From Blastococcus tunisiensis (GTDB taxonomy: Bacteria; Actinomycetota; Actinomycetes; Mycobacteriales; Geodermatophilaceae): DNA of 64,000 bases. Made by a program: the position numbers and the translations under genes. Of the stretch, positions 24,922 to 34,708 are shown piece by piece. The stretch spans positions 174,906 through 238,905 of the forward strand of contig NZ_FOND01000006.1 in the NCBI RefSeq assembly GCF_900112815.1, in the 5' to 3' direction. The notes beneath the pieces were generated by a model. That model did not search any database. It was given only the letters and a program-made list of their open reading frames with translations, and was not told the origin of the DNA. Position 1 is the first letter of the stretch. The number at the start of each line of letters is the position of its first letter.

Positions 24922-26457
24922 TCAGGTCGGGTCGCCGGGGCGCGATCCGGCCACCGGGGCGTCGTAGGCCCCGGCCGGCGAGGGTGGCGGGGTCCGCTGC
25001 GCCGGGATGCCCCCGGCCGGCGGGCCCTGCCGCGCCCGGTGGACCGCCAGGACCACGAGCAGACCGCCGGCCAGGGCCAGGAGCGCGCCGGTGCCCAGCA
25101 GCCCCCCGGCCAGCCAGGGCAGCCCCGGCGCGGTGGCCCCGACGCGTGCCTCCGCGTCGATGCCGCGCGCGCCGTCGGCCCGCATCACCACGACCGTCCA
25201 GGTGCCGTCGGCCGGCCGCCAGTCGAGCACCTGCGTCCCCGGGCCGGTGGACTGCGCCACCCAGATGTCGCTCTCGCCGGGCGGCACCGCCGGTGGCCCG
25301 CCGGCGACGTCGTCCATCGTGGCCGGCCCCGTCCGCCGGCCGTCCCAGCCCGGCCCGAGCTCGGCGAGGCGTCCGTGACCCACGCCATCCAGGTACTCGT
25401 CGGCGTCCCTGGTGCGCGCGACCCCGACGAACAGGTCGCGCCCGTCGTCGGACCGCACCTCCAGGCGCGCGGTGCCGAGGAAGTCGTCGATCACCCAGTC
25501 CGACCCGCCCGTCTCGAGCTCCACGCCCTCGCCGGCGACCGCGTGCCGCGGCGAGCTCAGGTCGGCCCATCCGCTCATCACGTAGCCGTCGTCGCGCTGG
25601 GTCCGGTCGGCCCACAGGAGCGCGCCGCCGCCGGCCAGCAGGCCCGTGGACAGGAACAGGAGGACCGAACCCATCACCACGGCCACGGTCCGGCCCCCGG
25701 TCCACCCGCCGGCCGCCGTCCCCGTCCCCGCGGCCGTCGCTCCCCCGACCGGGGCCGGGGGAACCGGCGGCGCCGGGCGGGAACCCGGGTCACGGCCGCC
25801 CATGTCCATGCGGAACGGCGGGTAGCGGTCGGTCATCAGGCCCGCGTACGCGGCCACCCGGATCACCCAGCGGTCCATGCCGAGGACGAAGTCGTAGAGA
25901 CCGCGCGGATAGCGGCCGGTGAACAGCAGCACGATGCCGGCGACGAGCACGAGGAGCCCGATGAGGCCGCCCGCGCCCCAGCCGTCGTCGTACCCGCCCC
26001 CGTCGCCGCCCCGGGTGGTCAGCCACACGCCGCCACCGGCGAAGACGGCCACCACCAGATAGTGCGGCAGTGCCAGCAGCCACCACTTGACCAGCACCAG
26101 CCCGCGCGAGAGCCGCTCCGGGTAGGCGACGTCCAGGTGCGCGGGGTAGTCGGGGACGTCGGCCAGCGTGAAGGGCGGGTAGCGATCGGTGCCGAGCGCC
26201 GCGTAGCCGTAGTAGTGCACCCGCCAGCTCCAGCGGAGGACGCCGACGCTGAAGTCGAAGAGCACCCGGGGATAGCGGCCGGTGACGAGGATCGCGACGA
26301 ACGCCACGACGGTCACCACCACGAAGGCGATCCACAGGAACGTCAGCACGACGTAGTGCGGCAGCAGCAGCAGCCACTTCACCAGCCACAGGCCGCGGGA
26401 CGGCGAGGGGTCCGGGCTGGCGTCCACGCGCACCGGGTACGTCGGGTCGTCGGGCAC
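24922..26457 (-). CDS. DUF4389-domain membrane protein
   Basis: A 511-aa membrane protein with two DUF4389-type modules in tandem: SRGLWLVKWLLLLPHYVVL...TGRYPRVLFDFSVGVLRW and SRGLVLVKWWLLALPHYLVV...TGRYPRGLYDFVLGMDRW, each with paired helices and a (A/T)DRYPPF tail. A proline-rich linker, another helix, an extracellular-type beta-rich domain (~residues 300-440) and a last helix follow. The function of the family is unknown. GTG at 26457 with GGGAGGAGG. It shares one DevR-type box with the divergent nitroreductase gene. Confidence 0.85.
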   Translation of the reverse strand: MPDDPTYPVRVDASPDPSPSRGLWLVKWLLLLPHYVVLTFLWIAFVVVTVVAFVAILVTGRYPRVLFDFSVGVLRWSWRVHYYGYAALGTDRYPPFTLADVPDYPAHLDVAYPERLSRGLVLVKWWLLALPHYLVVAVFAGGGVWLTTRGGDGGGYDDGWGAGGLIGLLVLVAGIVLLFTGRYPRGLYDFVLGMDRWVIRVAAYAGLMTDRYPPFRMDMGGRDPGSRPAPPVPPAPVGGATAAGTGTAAGGWTGGRTVAVVMGSVLLFLSTGLLAGGGALLWADRTQRDDGYVMSGWADLSSPRHAVAGEGVELETGGSDWVIDDFLGTARLEVRSDDGRDLFVGVARTRDADEYLDGVGHGRLAELGPGWDGRRTGPATMDDVAGGPPAVPPGESDIWVAQSTGPGTQVLDWRPADGTWTVVVMRADGARGIDAEARVGATAPGLPWLAGGLLGTGALLALAGGLLVVLAVHRARQGPPAGGIPAQRTPPPSPAGAYDAPVAGSRPGDPT

Positions 26458-26520
26458 GACGGCCTCCTCCCGACCGGTGGCGGCGCGGCGGTCGCCGCGG
26501 TGCCCGCCGGTCTCGTCCCG

Positions 26521-26614
26521 AGCCTGTCCTGTCAGGGGAGTCGCATGCAGGGGCGAAGGTCTCCACGGCGCGTGACCGGGGACCCGCGCCGTCACCGCTC
26601 CCGGCGCGGACGCT
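26521..26614. promoter_or_regulatory. Single DevR-type box serving two divergent promoters
   Basis: GGGGCGAAGGTCTC (26550-26563, 8/10). On the plus side GACGCT (26609-26614) begins 52.5 bp from the centre. On the minus side CAGGCT (26526 to 26521) begins 30.5 bp from it. One box thus fits the distal position for the nitroreductase and the proximal position for DUF4389. Confidence 0.6.
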
Positions 26615-26643
26615 CGGGCGGATCCCCGAGCGAGGAGCACCTC

Positions 26644-27762
26644 ATGAGCCATGCCGCTCCACCCCCGGCCGCCGGCGCACCGCCGACCCCGCCCGATCCC
26701 TGCATCCGGGCGCTCGAGCACGCCGCCGACCTCGCCGTCCGGGCGCCCTCGGTGCACAACACCCAGCCGTGGCGGCTCGGGATGCACCCGGACCGCATGG
26801 ACCTCCGGGTCGACCGGACCCGCCAGCTGACCGCCCTGGACCCGCAGGGTCGGGCGATGTTCCAGAGCGTGGGCGCCGCCCTGCTCACCGCACGGGTGGC
26901 GCTGGCCGCCGAGGACTGGGCGGTGGAGGTGGATCGCTTCCCGCGCCACGGCGACCCGGACCTGGTCGCCGTCCTCCGTCCCGTCACCGGTCGGATCGAC
27001 CGGGAGCTGGCGGCCCTCGCGCCCGCTGTGGCGGAGCGCCGGACCAACCGCCGGCGCTTCGCGCCCGGCCCGGTGCCGGAGGACGTCCTCCGGCACCTCA
27101 CGAGCGCGGCCGCGGCGGAGGACACCACCCTGGTCCCGGTCGTGAGCGAGGCGCAGCGGCAGCTGGTCGCGCGTCTCACCCGGCAGGCCGACGCGGTGCA
27201 GAACGCCTCCCCGGCCTACCGGGCCGAGCTGCGGCACTGGACGACGCGGGCGGCGTCGTCCGGGGAAGGCGTGCCCGGCGAGGTGGTCCCGCGCTCCGGC
27301 GGGGCCCCGCCCGACGCCGTGCCTATCCGCGACTTCGACACCGGGGGCACCGGCGCCCTGCCGCCCCGGGCTGCCTCCGGCGCCCCCGGCCAGACGCTGG
27401 TCCTGCTGGCGACGAGGGACGACGACCCGAAGGCCTGGCTGCGGTCCGGCGAGGCGCTGCAGCGGGTGCTGCTGGAGCTGACCCGGCTCGGCTGGGTGGC
27501 CGGCCCGATCACCCAGGCCATCGAGGTCCCCGTCACCCGGACGCAGCTCCGGGCGGCACTGAGGTGGGACGCCCACCCGCAGATGCTGCTGCGGATCGGC
27601 CGGGCGGAGCCCACCGGGAGAACACCCCGGAGGCCGCGGTCCGACGCGGTCACGGACAGCTGGCAGCCGCCGCGCCCCGGACCGGACCAGGAGCCGCCCG
27701 CCTCCTCGGCAGGCCCCCGCCATCCCGTGTCCGACGGCCGAGGTGGCACGACGTGGGTCTGA
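26644..27762 (+). CDS. Acg-family nitroreductase
   Basis: A 372-aa member of the atypical nitroreductase group containing mycobacterial Acg (Rv2032), Rv3127 and Rv3131, a large set of DosR targets. Acg is thought to sequester FMN. Seen here: APSVHNTQPWRLG (about 34-46), ERRTNRRRF, EGVPGEVVP, LVLLATRDDD and the GEALQRVLLELTRLG helix before PITQAIEVP. The last ~40 residues are a disordered proline-rich tail not usual for the family. ATG at 26644 with CGAGGAGC. A second member is at 35386. Confidence 0.9.
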   Translation: MSHAAPPPAAGAPPTPPDPCIRALEHAADLAVRAPSVHNTQPWRLGMHPDRMDLRVDRTRQLTALDPQGRAMFQSVGAALLTARVALAAEDWAVEVDRFPRHGDPDLVAVLRPVTGRIDRELAALAPAVAERRTNRRRFAPGPVPEDVLRHLTSAAAAEDTTLVPVVSEAQRQLVARLTRQADAVQNASPAYRAELRHWTTRAASSGEGVPGEVVPRSGGAPPDAVPIRDFDTGGTGALPPRAASGAPGQTLVLLATRDDDPKAWLRSGEALQRVLLELTRLGWVAGPITQAIEVPVTRTQLRAALRWDAHPQMLLRIGRAEPTGRTPRRPRSDAVTDSWQPPRPGPDQEPPASSAGPRHPVSDGRGGTTWV

Positions 27763-27783
27763 CCGCACCGCCCGCTGCGGTCG

Positions 27784-28304
27784 TCATCCGCGCTCGGCGC
27801 GCTCCCGGATCCCGCGGACCATCCGCCGCTCCATCCCGAGACCGACCGGCTCCACCAGGCGCCGGAACACGTGCTGCCCCCGAGGACGGCTCAACCGCTG
27901 CCGGACGAGCAGCCGGGTGCGCCGGCCGCCGTCCACGGGCCGCAGTACCCACTGCCAGGTGACGACGGGCGCGGGAGCCGGCCGGCCGGTGCCCGACGGC
28001 CCGGCGCTGACCAGGACGAGCGCGGCGGATGGCCGGACCTCGTGCACCCGGAACGACGGTGCTCTCCCCGGAGCCGGCCGGACGACGTCACCGGCCACGA
28101 CCCGCTGGTGCTCGGGCAGCACGCGGTCGCGCTGTGGATGTCGCAGCCGAACAGGTTCTCCAGCCCGTCGTAGCTGTAGAACCCGCCCCGGCCCTGGCCG
28201 ATCTGCGCCACCCACGGCCAGACGGCCTCGGCCGCGGCGTCGACGGTGATGCCCCGCGTGTAGCCGAGGTCGGGAACGGGGACCAGCTCGTCCCCCGGGA
28301 CCAC
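27784..28304 (-). pseudogene. SRPBCC-family gene broken by a -1 frameshift
   Basis: The N-terminal half read from GTG 28304 (DLGYTRGITVDAAAEAVW, GQGRGGFYSYDGLENLFGCDIHSA) and the C-terminal half read in another frame down to 27784 (DRVLPEHQRVVAGDVV, TWQWVLRPVDGGRRTRLLVR) belong to one SRPBCC/polyketide-cyclase-like protein. The switch falls at about 28126-28131, where the family normally reads HSADR; one base is missing between the Ala and Asp codons. It is either a real inactivating deletion or an assembly error. It lies just after the USP gene on the same strand (20 bp), so it was probably the second gene of that operon. Confidence 0.8.
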
Positions 28305-28323
28305 GGGGAGCGACGGCTCCGGG

Positions 28324-29310
28324 TCAGTGGTCGGCCATCGCGGACTCCGACCGCGGCCGAGGGGCCGCGGGGCCGGCGAGCGGACGGACGACCATGACCG
28401 GGCAGGGGGCGTGCACCGCGCAGTCGAGCGCGATGGAGCCCAGCAGCAGGGAACGGAACGCTCCGCGGCCGCGACTGCCGACGACGAGCACGGCCGCCCC
28501 GCGCGACTGCCGGATCAGCACCTCGCCCGCGGCTCCCTCGTGCACCTCGAAGCGGATCTCCGGGGCCCCGTCGGTGGCCGGGTTCTCCCCGAGCACGGCG
28601 GCCACCTGCTCCCGGGCATGGCCGGCGATGCGCGCGCGCACCTTGTCCGAGGAGGGGACGACCACGGAGGACAGATCGCTCCAGAGGTCGGTGACCTGGA
28701 AGCTGCTCACGACCTCGACGACGCCGTCGAGACGGGTGGCCTCCTCGATCGCCGCCACCAACGCCACCCTGGACCCGGCCGAACCGTCCACTCCGACCAC
28801 CACCCGCGGCGGGCGGTCCGCCGCCACCGGCGAGGAGTGCACGACCACCACCGGGCAGGCCGCGTGCGTGGCGCAGTGCAGGGCGACGGAGCCGAGCAGC
28901 GCACTGCGGGCGGCGCCGCGACCACGGTTGCCCACCACGAGCAGCGATGCGTCCCGCGATCGATCGACGAGTTCCGGCGCGGGCGGGCGCTCGGAGACCA
29001 CGAACCGGACCCCGACCTCGCCGATGCCGGGGACTGCCGAGACGTCGGCGTCACCCCGGACCTCGTCCAGCAGCGTCCGCACCTGCTCCAGTGCCTCGTC
29101 CCTGACCTGACCGATGTCCGGCGTCACCAGCGGTGCCCCACCGAGCTCGTAGAGGTTCACCCCGACGCTGGAGACGACCTCCAGGTCGGCACCCCGCCGG
29201 GCGGCGGCGGCCAGTGCATGGGCGAGCACCTGCCGCGAGGCGTCCGATCCGTCCACCCCCACGACCACCGTCGGTCGTTCGCCCGCCGCCGTGCCCTCGG
29301 ACCCGTTCAT
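28324..29310 (-). CDS. Universal stress protein, two UspA domains
   Basis: A 328-aa tandem UspA protein with intact ATP-binding motifs in both halves: VVGNRGRGAARSALLGSVAL and VVGSRGRGAFRSLLLGSIAL. The domains open VVVGVDGSDAS and VVVGVDGSAGS. ATG at 29310 with GAGGAGC. Upstream (29358-29421) are two DevR-type boxes. The gene is divergent from the CBS-domain gene, and the whole 234-bp gap is regulatory. Confidence 0.93.
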   Translation of the reverse strand: MNGSEGTAAGERPTVVVGVDGSDASRQVLAHALAAAARRGADLEVVSSVGVNLYELGGAPLVTPDIGQVRDEALEQVRTLLDEVRGDADVSAVPGIGEVGVRFVVSERPPAPELVDRSRDASLLVVGNRGRGAARSALLGSVALHCATHAACPVVVVHSSPVAADRPPRVVVGVDGSAGSRVALVAAIEEATRLDGVVEVVSSFQVTDLWSDLSSVVVPSSDKVRARIAGHAREQVAAVLGENPATDGAPEIRFEVHEGAAGEVLIRQSRGAAVLVVGSRGRGAFRSLLLGSIALDCAVHAPCPVMVVRPLAGPAAPRPRSESAMADH

Positions 29311-29357
29311 CCCTGCTCCTCGAGTCATGGCCCTGGCCGTCGACCGGGCTCTTGCCC

Positions 29358-29421
29358 ACCGTGGCGGTCCACCGCCGCCGCAGCAGGGGCCAGGGGTCCC
29401 CTCCTGAGGGACCTAGGGCCC
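29358..29421 (-). promoter_or_regulatory. Tandem DevR-type boxes for USP gene
   Basis: GGGCCAGGGGTCCC (29387-29400, 9/10) and GGGACCTAGGGCCC (29408-29421, 9/10), centres 21 bp apart. A minus-strand CACGGT (29363 to 29358) begins 30.5 and 51.5 bp from them. Confidence 0.6.
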
Positions 29422-29448
29422 CCAGCCCTCGCGGGCACACCGCCCCCA

Positions 29449-29514
29449 GGGACGGAGGTCCCTGCTCCGCGCGCCCGGTGGCCCTGGGGACCACCGGGGA
29501 CCCGGACCTAGCGT
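29449..29514 (+). promoter_or_regulatory. Perfect DevR-type box and TAGCGT -10 for CBS gene
   Basis: GGGACGGAGGTCCC (29449-29462, 10/10). TAGCGT (29509-29514) begins 53.5 bp from its centre. A weak partner (29471-29484, 7/10) sits one 22-bp step closer. Predicted start of transcription about 29521, before the GTG at 29545. Confidence 0.7.
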
Positions 29515-29544
29515 CGGGTCCCAGGCACCACCGGAGGAGGCGCT

Positions 29545-30222
29545 GTGCAGGCCAGAGACGTCATGACCCGCGAGGTGGTCACGGTCGGACCGGACACGTC
29601 CGCCAAGTACGCGGCCGAACTCATGGCCGAACGCGGTTTCGCCGCCGTGCCGGTGGTGGCCGACGACGACCGGCTGGTCGGGATCGTCGCGGAGGCGGAC
29701 GTGCTCGCCGACCGGCTGCCCCCCGATCCGCGTCTGCACCTCCGGCGGGACGAGGCCGGCGAGGACGTCCCACCCCCGCTGCTGGTCCGCGGCGTGATGA
29801 CCGAGGGCGTCCGCACGGTGGACGCGACGGCCGACATCTCCGACATCGCCCGCTTGTTCGTCGACGACCGGCTGCGCAGCGTCCCCGTGCTCGAGCACGG
29901 CCGCCTGGCCGGCATCGTCAGCCGACGCGATCTGCTGCGGGCCCTCGTGCGCTCGGACGACGTCCTGCGCCAGGACGTGCTGCGGCTCGTCGAGGGCTAC
30001 ACCGGCGAGCCCGGCGCCTGGGACGTCCGGGTCACCGAGGGCATGGCCACCGTCCGCCGGACCCGTGGCACACCGGACGTCCCCGTCGAGGTGGAGGACC
30101 GCGCCCTGCGCGCCCTGGCCCACACCGTCGCCGGCGTGATCGGCGTCCGGGTGCTCCACGGCACCGAAGCGGTCGCCGACGAGCGCGGCGCGCAGGCCCT
30201 CGACGTCGACGCATCCGCCTGA
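29545..30222 (+). CDS. CBS-pair and BON-like domain protein
   Basis: A 225-aa cytoplasmic protein. Two CBS motifs (about residues 1-60 and 82-140) form a Bateman module: VMTREVVTVGPDTSAKYAAELMAERGFAAVPVV and VMTEGVRTVDATADISDIARLF...LRSVPVL. A BON-like segment follows (~145-215: DVRVTEGMATVRRT, LRALAHTVAGVIGVRVL). CBS pairs usually sense adenine nucleotides. The DosR target HRP1 (Rv2626c) is a CBS-only relative. GTG at 29545 with GGAGGAGG. A perfect DevR-type box lies ~90 bp upstream. Confidence 0.92.
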   Translation: MQARDVMTREVVTVGPDTSAKYAAELMAERGFAAVPVVADDDRLVGIVAEADVLADRLPPDPRLHLRRDEAGEDVPPPLLVRGVMTEGVRTVDATADISDIARLFVDDRLRSVPVLEHGRLAGIVSRRDLLRALVRSDDVLRQDVLRLVEGYTGEPGAWDVRVTEGMATVRRTRGTPDVPVEVEDRALRALAHTVAGVIGVRVLHGTEAVADERGAQALDVDASA

Positions 30223-30253
30223 GACCGGCACGCGGCAGACGGATGGATCCATC

Positions 30254-31132
30254 ATGACGCCCGATCCGCACCGGCCGGTGGTCGTCGGCGTCGACTCCTC
30301 GGAGGCGTCGCTGCGGGCGACCCGCTTCGCCGCGGAAGAGGCGCGACGCCGCCGGGTGCCGCTGCGGATCGTGCACGGCATGTCCTGGCTCTTCGACAGC
30401 CTGGCCGTCCGGCCGACCGACCTGGACACCGCCGGCCGGCTGCGTGCGGGCAGTGCGACGGTGACCCGCTGGGCGGCGGACGCCGTCGACGCGGCGGACC
30501 TGGAGATCCAGACGTCCGTCGAGGAAGGCGACCCGCTGACCGTCCTCCTGACGGCGTCGGCCGATGCGCAGCTGGTGGTCCTCGGCAGCCGCGGGATCGG
30601 TGGGGTGACGGGCCTCCTCGTCGGCTCCACCGCGTACGGGCTGGTGGCGCACGCCCGCTGCCCGGTGATCGTCCTCCCGGACGAGACGGCCGCCCTCGTG
30701 CCCGACCGGCGATCGGTCGTGGTCGGGGTGGAGACCGGCCGGGGCGACGCGGAGGTGCTGGAGTTCGCCTTCGGCGCGGCCGCCGCCCGTGGCACCGACC
30801 TGGTCGCGGTCCACGCCTGGCAGGACGCCGTCCTGGAGACGGCGTTCCGGTCGATGGGCCCGCTGGTCGACCGGGCGGGCGTCGCCGCGGACGAGCAGGT
30901 CGCCCTGAGCGAGACGCTGGCGGGCTGGCGGGAGAAGGCACCCGACGTCGTCGTCCGGGAGGTGGTCGTCCGTGACCGGCCCGCCAGAGCGGTGCTGTCG
31001 GCCGGGATGACCGCCCAGCTGGTCGTCGTCGGGCACCGCCGCCGGGTGGAACTGGGGTCGACGACGCACGCCGTGCTCCACCGGGCGACCTGCCCGGTGG
31101 CGGTCGTCCCCCTGTCCGGAGCACCACGATGA
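30254..31132 (+). CDS. Universal stress protein, two UspA domains
   Basis: A 292-aa tandem UspA protein closer to the Rv2005c/Rv1996 type: PVVVGVDSSEASLRATRFAAEEA at the start, VLGSRGIGGVTGLLVGSTAYGL closing domain 1, and VVGHRRRVELGSTTHAVLHRATCPVAVV closing domain 2. The second ATP motif is degenerate. ATG at 30254, 31 bp after the CBS gene, so likely in its operon. Its stop overlaps the ATG of the truncated flavodoxin gene (ATGA). Confidence 0.92.
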   Translation: MTPDPHRPVVVGVDSSEASLRATRFAAEEARRRRVPLRIVHGMSWLFDSLAVRPTDLDTAGRLRAGSATVTRWAADAVDAADLEIQTSVEEGDPLTVLLTASADAQLVVLGSRGIGGVTGLLVGSTAYGLVAHARCPVIVLPDETAALVPDRRSVVVGVETGRGDAEVLEFAFGAAAARGTDLVAVHAWQDAVLETAFRSMGPLVDRAGVAADEQVALSETLAGWREKAPDVVVREVVVRDRPARAVLSAGMTAQLVVVGHRRRVELGSTTHAVLHRATCPVAVVPLSGAPR

Positions 31133-31382
31133 CCGGCAGACCGGTCCGGGTCCTGGTGGTCGTCGCCGGCCGGCACGGGCGCACCGCCGAGATCGGGACG
31201 GCACTCGCGCAGGCGCTCGGCGAGTGCGCGGCCGGCCAGGCCGCCGGGGTGGTTGCGGTGCCCGTCCACGTGGCTCAGCGCCCCGACCCCGCCCTGTTCG
31301 ACGCGGTGGTGCTCGGCGGCGCCGTGCACGCGGGCCGGTGGCTGGAGGTCCCGGACCGGTCGGGCACTGCGCCGGAGGATCC
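31129..31382 (+). pseudogene. Truncated flavodoxin-like gene
   Basis: The first ~73 residues are flavodoxin: VRVLVVVAGRHGRTAEIGTALAQAL is the FMN phosphate loop and AVVLGGAVHAGRWLE the second loop. After GRWLEV all similarity stops. The frame stays open to 31707 but becomes proline/arginine-rich and overlaps the PPOX gene in a different frame, so I treat it as non-coding. The break coincides with a DevR-type box (31383-31396), as if a deletion fused the gene to the promoter of the next one. Translation starts by ATGA overlap with the USP gene. Confidence 0.65.
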
Positions 31383-31426
31383 GGGACCTCCGTCCGTCGG
31401 TCCCCCGGCCCCGCCCCGGCGATCCT
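31383..31426 (+). promoter_or_regulatory. DevR-type box and -10 for PPOX-fold gene
   Basis: GGGACCTCCGTCCG (31383-31396, 9/10). GATCCT (31421-31426) begins 31.5 bp from its centre. Predicted transcription start about 31433, GTG at 31464. Confidence 0.6.
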
Positions 31427-31463
31427 GGACACAGGACCGTCCCCACCCAGCCCAGGAGCCCGT

Positions 31464-31973
31464 GTGTCGACGAACGACGAGGACCGGTTCCTCGAGGTCC
31501 TCGGCGACGCCGAGTGCCGCCGGCTCCTCGGCACCGTCCGTGTGGGGCGACTCGGCTTCACCGACGCGGCGCTGCCGGCGATCCTCCCCGTCCCGTTCTC
31601 CGTGGTGGACGACTGCATCCGCATCCCCGCACGGGAGGGGAATCGGGTGCTCGACGCCGTCCGCCGTTCGGTGGTGGCCTTCGCCGTCGACTCCTACGAC
31701 GACCTGACCCGAACCGGCTGGGGCGTGACGGTCGTCGGCCCGGCGCACGTGGTTCCCGATGGCCCGCGTGGGGGGCGGCAGGGGGGCCCGGGCGCGCCCG
31801 GGCCGGGACGCTCGATCGTGGTGCAGCTGGGTCTCCTGCGCGGGTGGCGGCTGGGCGATCCGGCCGGCCTGCCCAGCAGCCCCACGCGCGTCGACATCCC
31901 GAACCGCCGGCCGACGGACGCCGACGGCGGTGCCGGCATGGCCGTCGATGTCGGCGGCCCGATCGACGGGTGA
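31464..31973 (+). CDS. Pyridoxamine 5'-phosphate oxidase-like (PPOX-fold) protein
   Basis: A 169-aa split-barrel flavin-binding protein. Family marks are LGDAECRRLLGTVRVGRLGFTD at the N-terminus, PAILPVPFSVVDDCIRIP, and SVVAFAVDSYDDLTRTGWGVTVVGPAHVV. Such stand-alone actinobacterial proteins bind FMN, FAD or F420; the cofactor is not decidable here. The centre of the C-terminal third (GPRGGRQGGPGAPGPG) is glycine/proline-rich and unlike the usual helix, and the tail after WRLGDPAGLP is disordered. GTG at 31464 with AGGAG. The devS-like gene follows 85 bp later. Confidence 0.85.
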   Translation: MSTNDEDRFLEVLGDAECRRLLGTVRVGRLGFTDAALPAILPVPFSVVDDCIRIPAREGNRVLDAVRRSVVAFAVDSYDDLTRTGWGVTVVGPAHVVPDGPRGGRQGGPGAPGPGRSIVVQLGLLRGWRLGDPAGLPSSPTRVDIPNRRPTDADGGAGMAVDVGGPIDG

Positions 31974-32005
31974 GCGAGGACTCCCCCGTCGGAGCGGCGC
32001 CTCCC

Positions 32006-32011
32006 TACCCT
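32006..32011 (+). promoter_or_regulatory. -10 element of the devS-like gene
   Basis: TACCCT, a full TANNNT match, 47 bp before the ATG. No DevR-type box lies at 31 or 53 bp upstream, so the sensor gene looks constitutive, unlike the regulator gene. Confidence 0.4.
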
Positions 32012-32052
32012 TGGCGAGCGGTACGTGACAGGCTCCGGATCCGAGGGGGTGA

Positions 32053-33783
<1,731 letters not shown>

Positions 33784-33799
33784 CCCGGGCTCGGCGGTG

Positions 33800-34474
33800 T
33801 CAGCCGCGACGGGGGGCGGGGGCCGGTCCGCGCAGCTCGGTGGCGAGCACGGCCGCCTGGGTGCGCCGCTCCAGCCCGAGCTTGGCCAGCAGGTGGGAGA
33901 CGTAGTTCTTGACGGTCTTCTCCGCCAGGAACATCCGCTCGCCGATCTGGCGGTTGGTCAGCCCCTCGCCGATCAGCTCCAGCACGGTCCGCTCCTGCTC
34001 GCTCAGCTTGGCCAGCGGCCCCGCCGGTTCCGCCGCCCGGCGCATGCGCTCCAGCACGGCCGTGGTCGCCGTCGGGTCCAGCAGCGACCCGCCCGCGGCG
34101 ACCGTGCGGACGGCGGAGACCAGGTCCGTGCCCAGGATCTGCTTGAGCAGGTAGCCGGAGGCGCCGGCCATGATCGCCTCGAACAGCGCCTCGTCGTCGC
34201 TGTAGCTGGTCAGCATGATGACCTTCAGGTCGGGCATGCGGGAGCGGAGCTCGCGGCAGACGCTCACCCCGTCCCCGTCGGGCAGCCGGACGTCGAGCAC
34301 CGCCACGTCGGGACGGAGGGCCGGCACCCGTGCGAGGGCCTCGGAGGCGTTCTTGGCCTCGCCGATGACGGTGATCGACGGGTCGCTCTCGAGCACGTCG
34401 GCCACTCCCCTGCGTACCACCTCGTGGTCGTCGAGGAGGAACACCGTGATCGAGTCCTGCTGCTCCGAGGTCAC
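33800..34474 (-). CDS. devR: DevR/DosR-type NarL-family response regulator
   Basis: A 224-aa regulator. The receiver domain (about 9-125) has the acidic pair [10 protein letters not shown], phospho-acceptor Asp61 in [13 protein letters not shown], and the Thr in [10 protein letters not shown]. The LuxR/NarL helix-turn-helix (~155-215) reads [20 protein letters not shown], then VSHLLAKLG. The EKTVKNYVS recognition helix is identical to DosR, whose Lys179, Lys182 and Asn183 contact GGGAC half-sites. Matching DNA specificity agrees with the GGGAC-N4-GTCCC boxes found throughout the window. GTG at 34474, weak ribosome-binding site. Its own promoter (34550-34593) carries a near-perfect box, so autoactivation is likely. 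Confidence 0.96.
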   Translation of the reverse strand: MTSEQQDSITVFLLDDHEVVRRGVADVLESDPSITVIGEAKNASEALARVPALRPDVAVLDVRLPDGDGVSVCRELRSRMPDLKVIMLTSYSDDEALFEAIMAGASGYLLKQILGTDLVSAVRTVAAGGSLLDPTATTAVLERMRRAAEPAGPLAKLSEQERTVLELIGEGLTNRQIGERMFLAEKTVKNYVSHLLAKLGLERRTQAAVLATELRGPAPAPRRG

Positions 34475-34549
34475 CGAGATCCGTCCAGCGCGTCGTGGCC
34501 GCAGAGTCGCGGCGTCCGTGCGGAGCCGCCGGGAGGGGCCCTCGGCGCC

Positions 34550-34593
34550 AGGCTAGGTGGTGGGCGATCCGCGCGCCGCAGGACCAAGGTCCC
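34550..34593 (-). promoter_or_regulatory. Autoregulatory DevR-type box and TAGCCT -10 of devR
   Basis: AGGACCAAGGTCCC (34580-34593, 9/10). Minus-strand TAGCCT (34555 to 34550), a full TANNNT, begins 31.5 bp from its centre. The predicted leader to GTG 34474 is about 70 nt. The divergent flavodoxin gene at 34709 may also use the box, but no good -10 is seen on that side. Confidence 0.7.
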
Positions 34594-34708
34594 GAACCGC
34601 CGGGCCGGTCGGCCTCACGCACCAGGCCCCGCACGGGCGACGTCCGGCCCTCTCGACCGGGTACTCGGACCCTCTCCCGTCCCCGTGCTCCACGGCACCC
34701 TCGGCCGC

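Noticed and set aside
31383..31707. Continuation of the truncated flavodoxin frame into the PPOX gene
   Set aside because: Composition becomes Pro/Arg/Ser-rich without flavodoxin features, and another frame encodes a clear PPOX-fold protein here.
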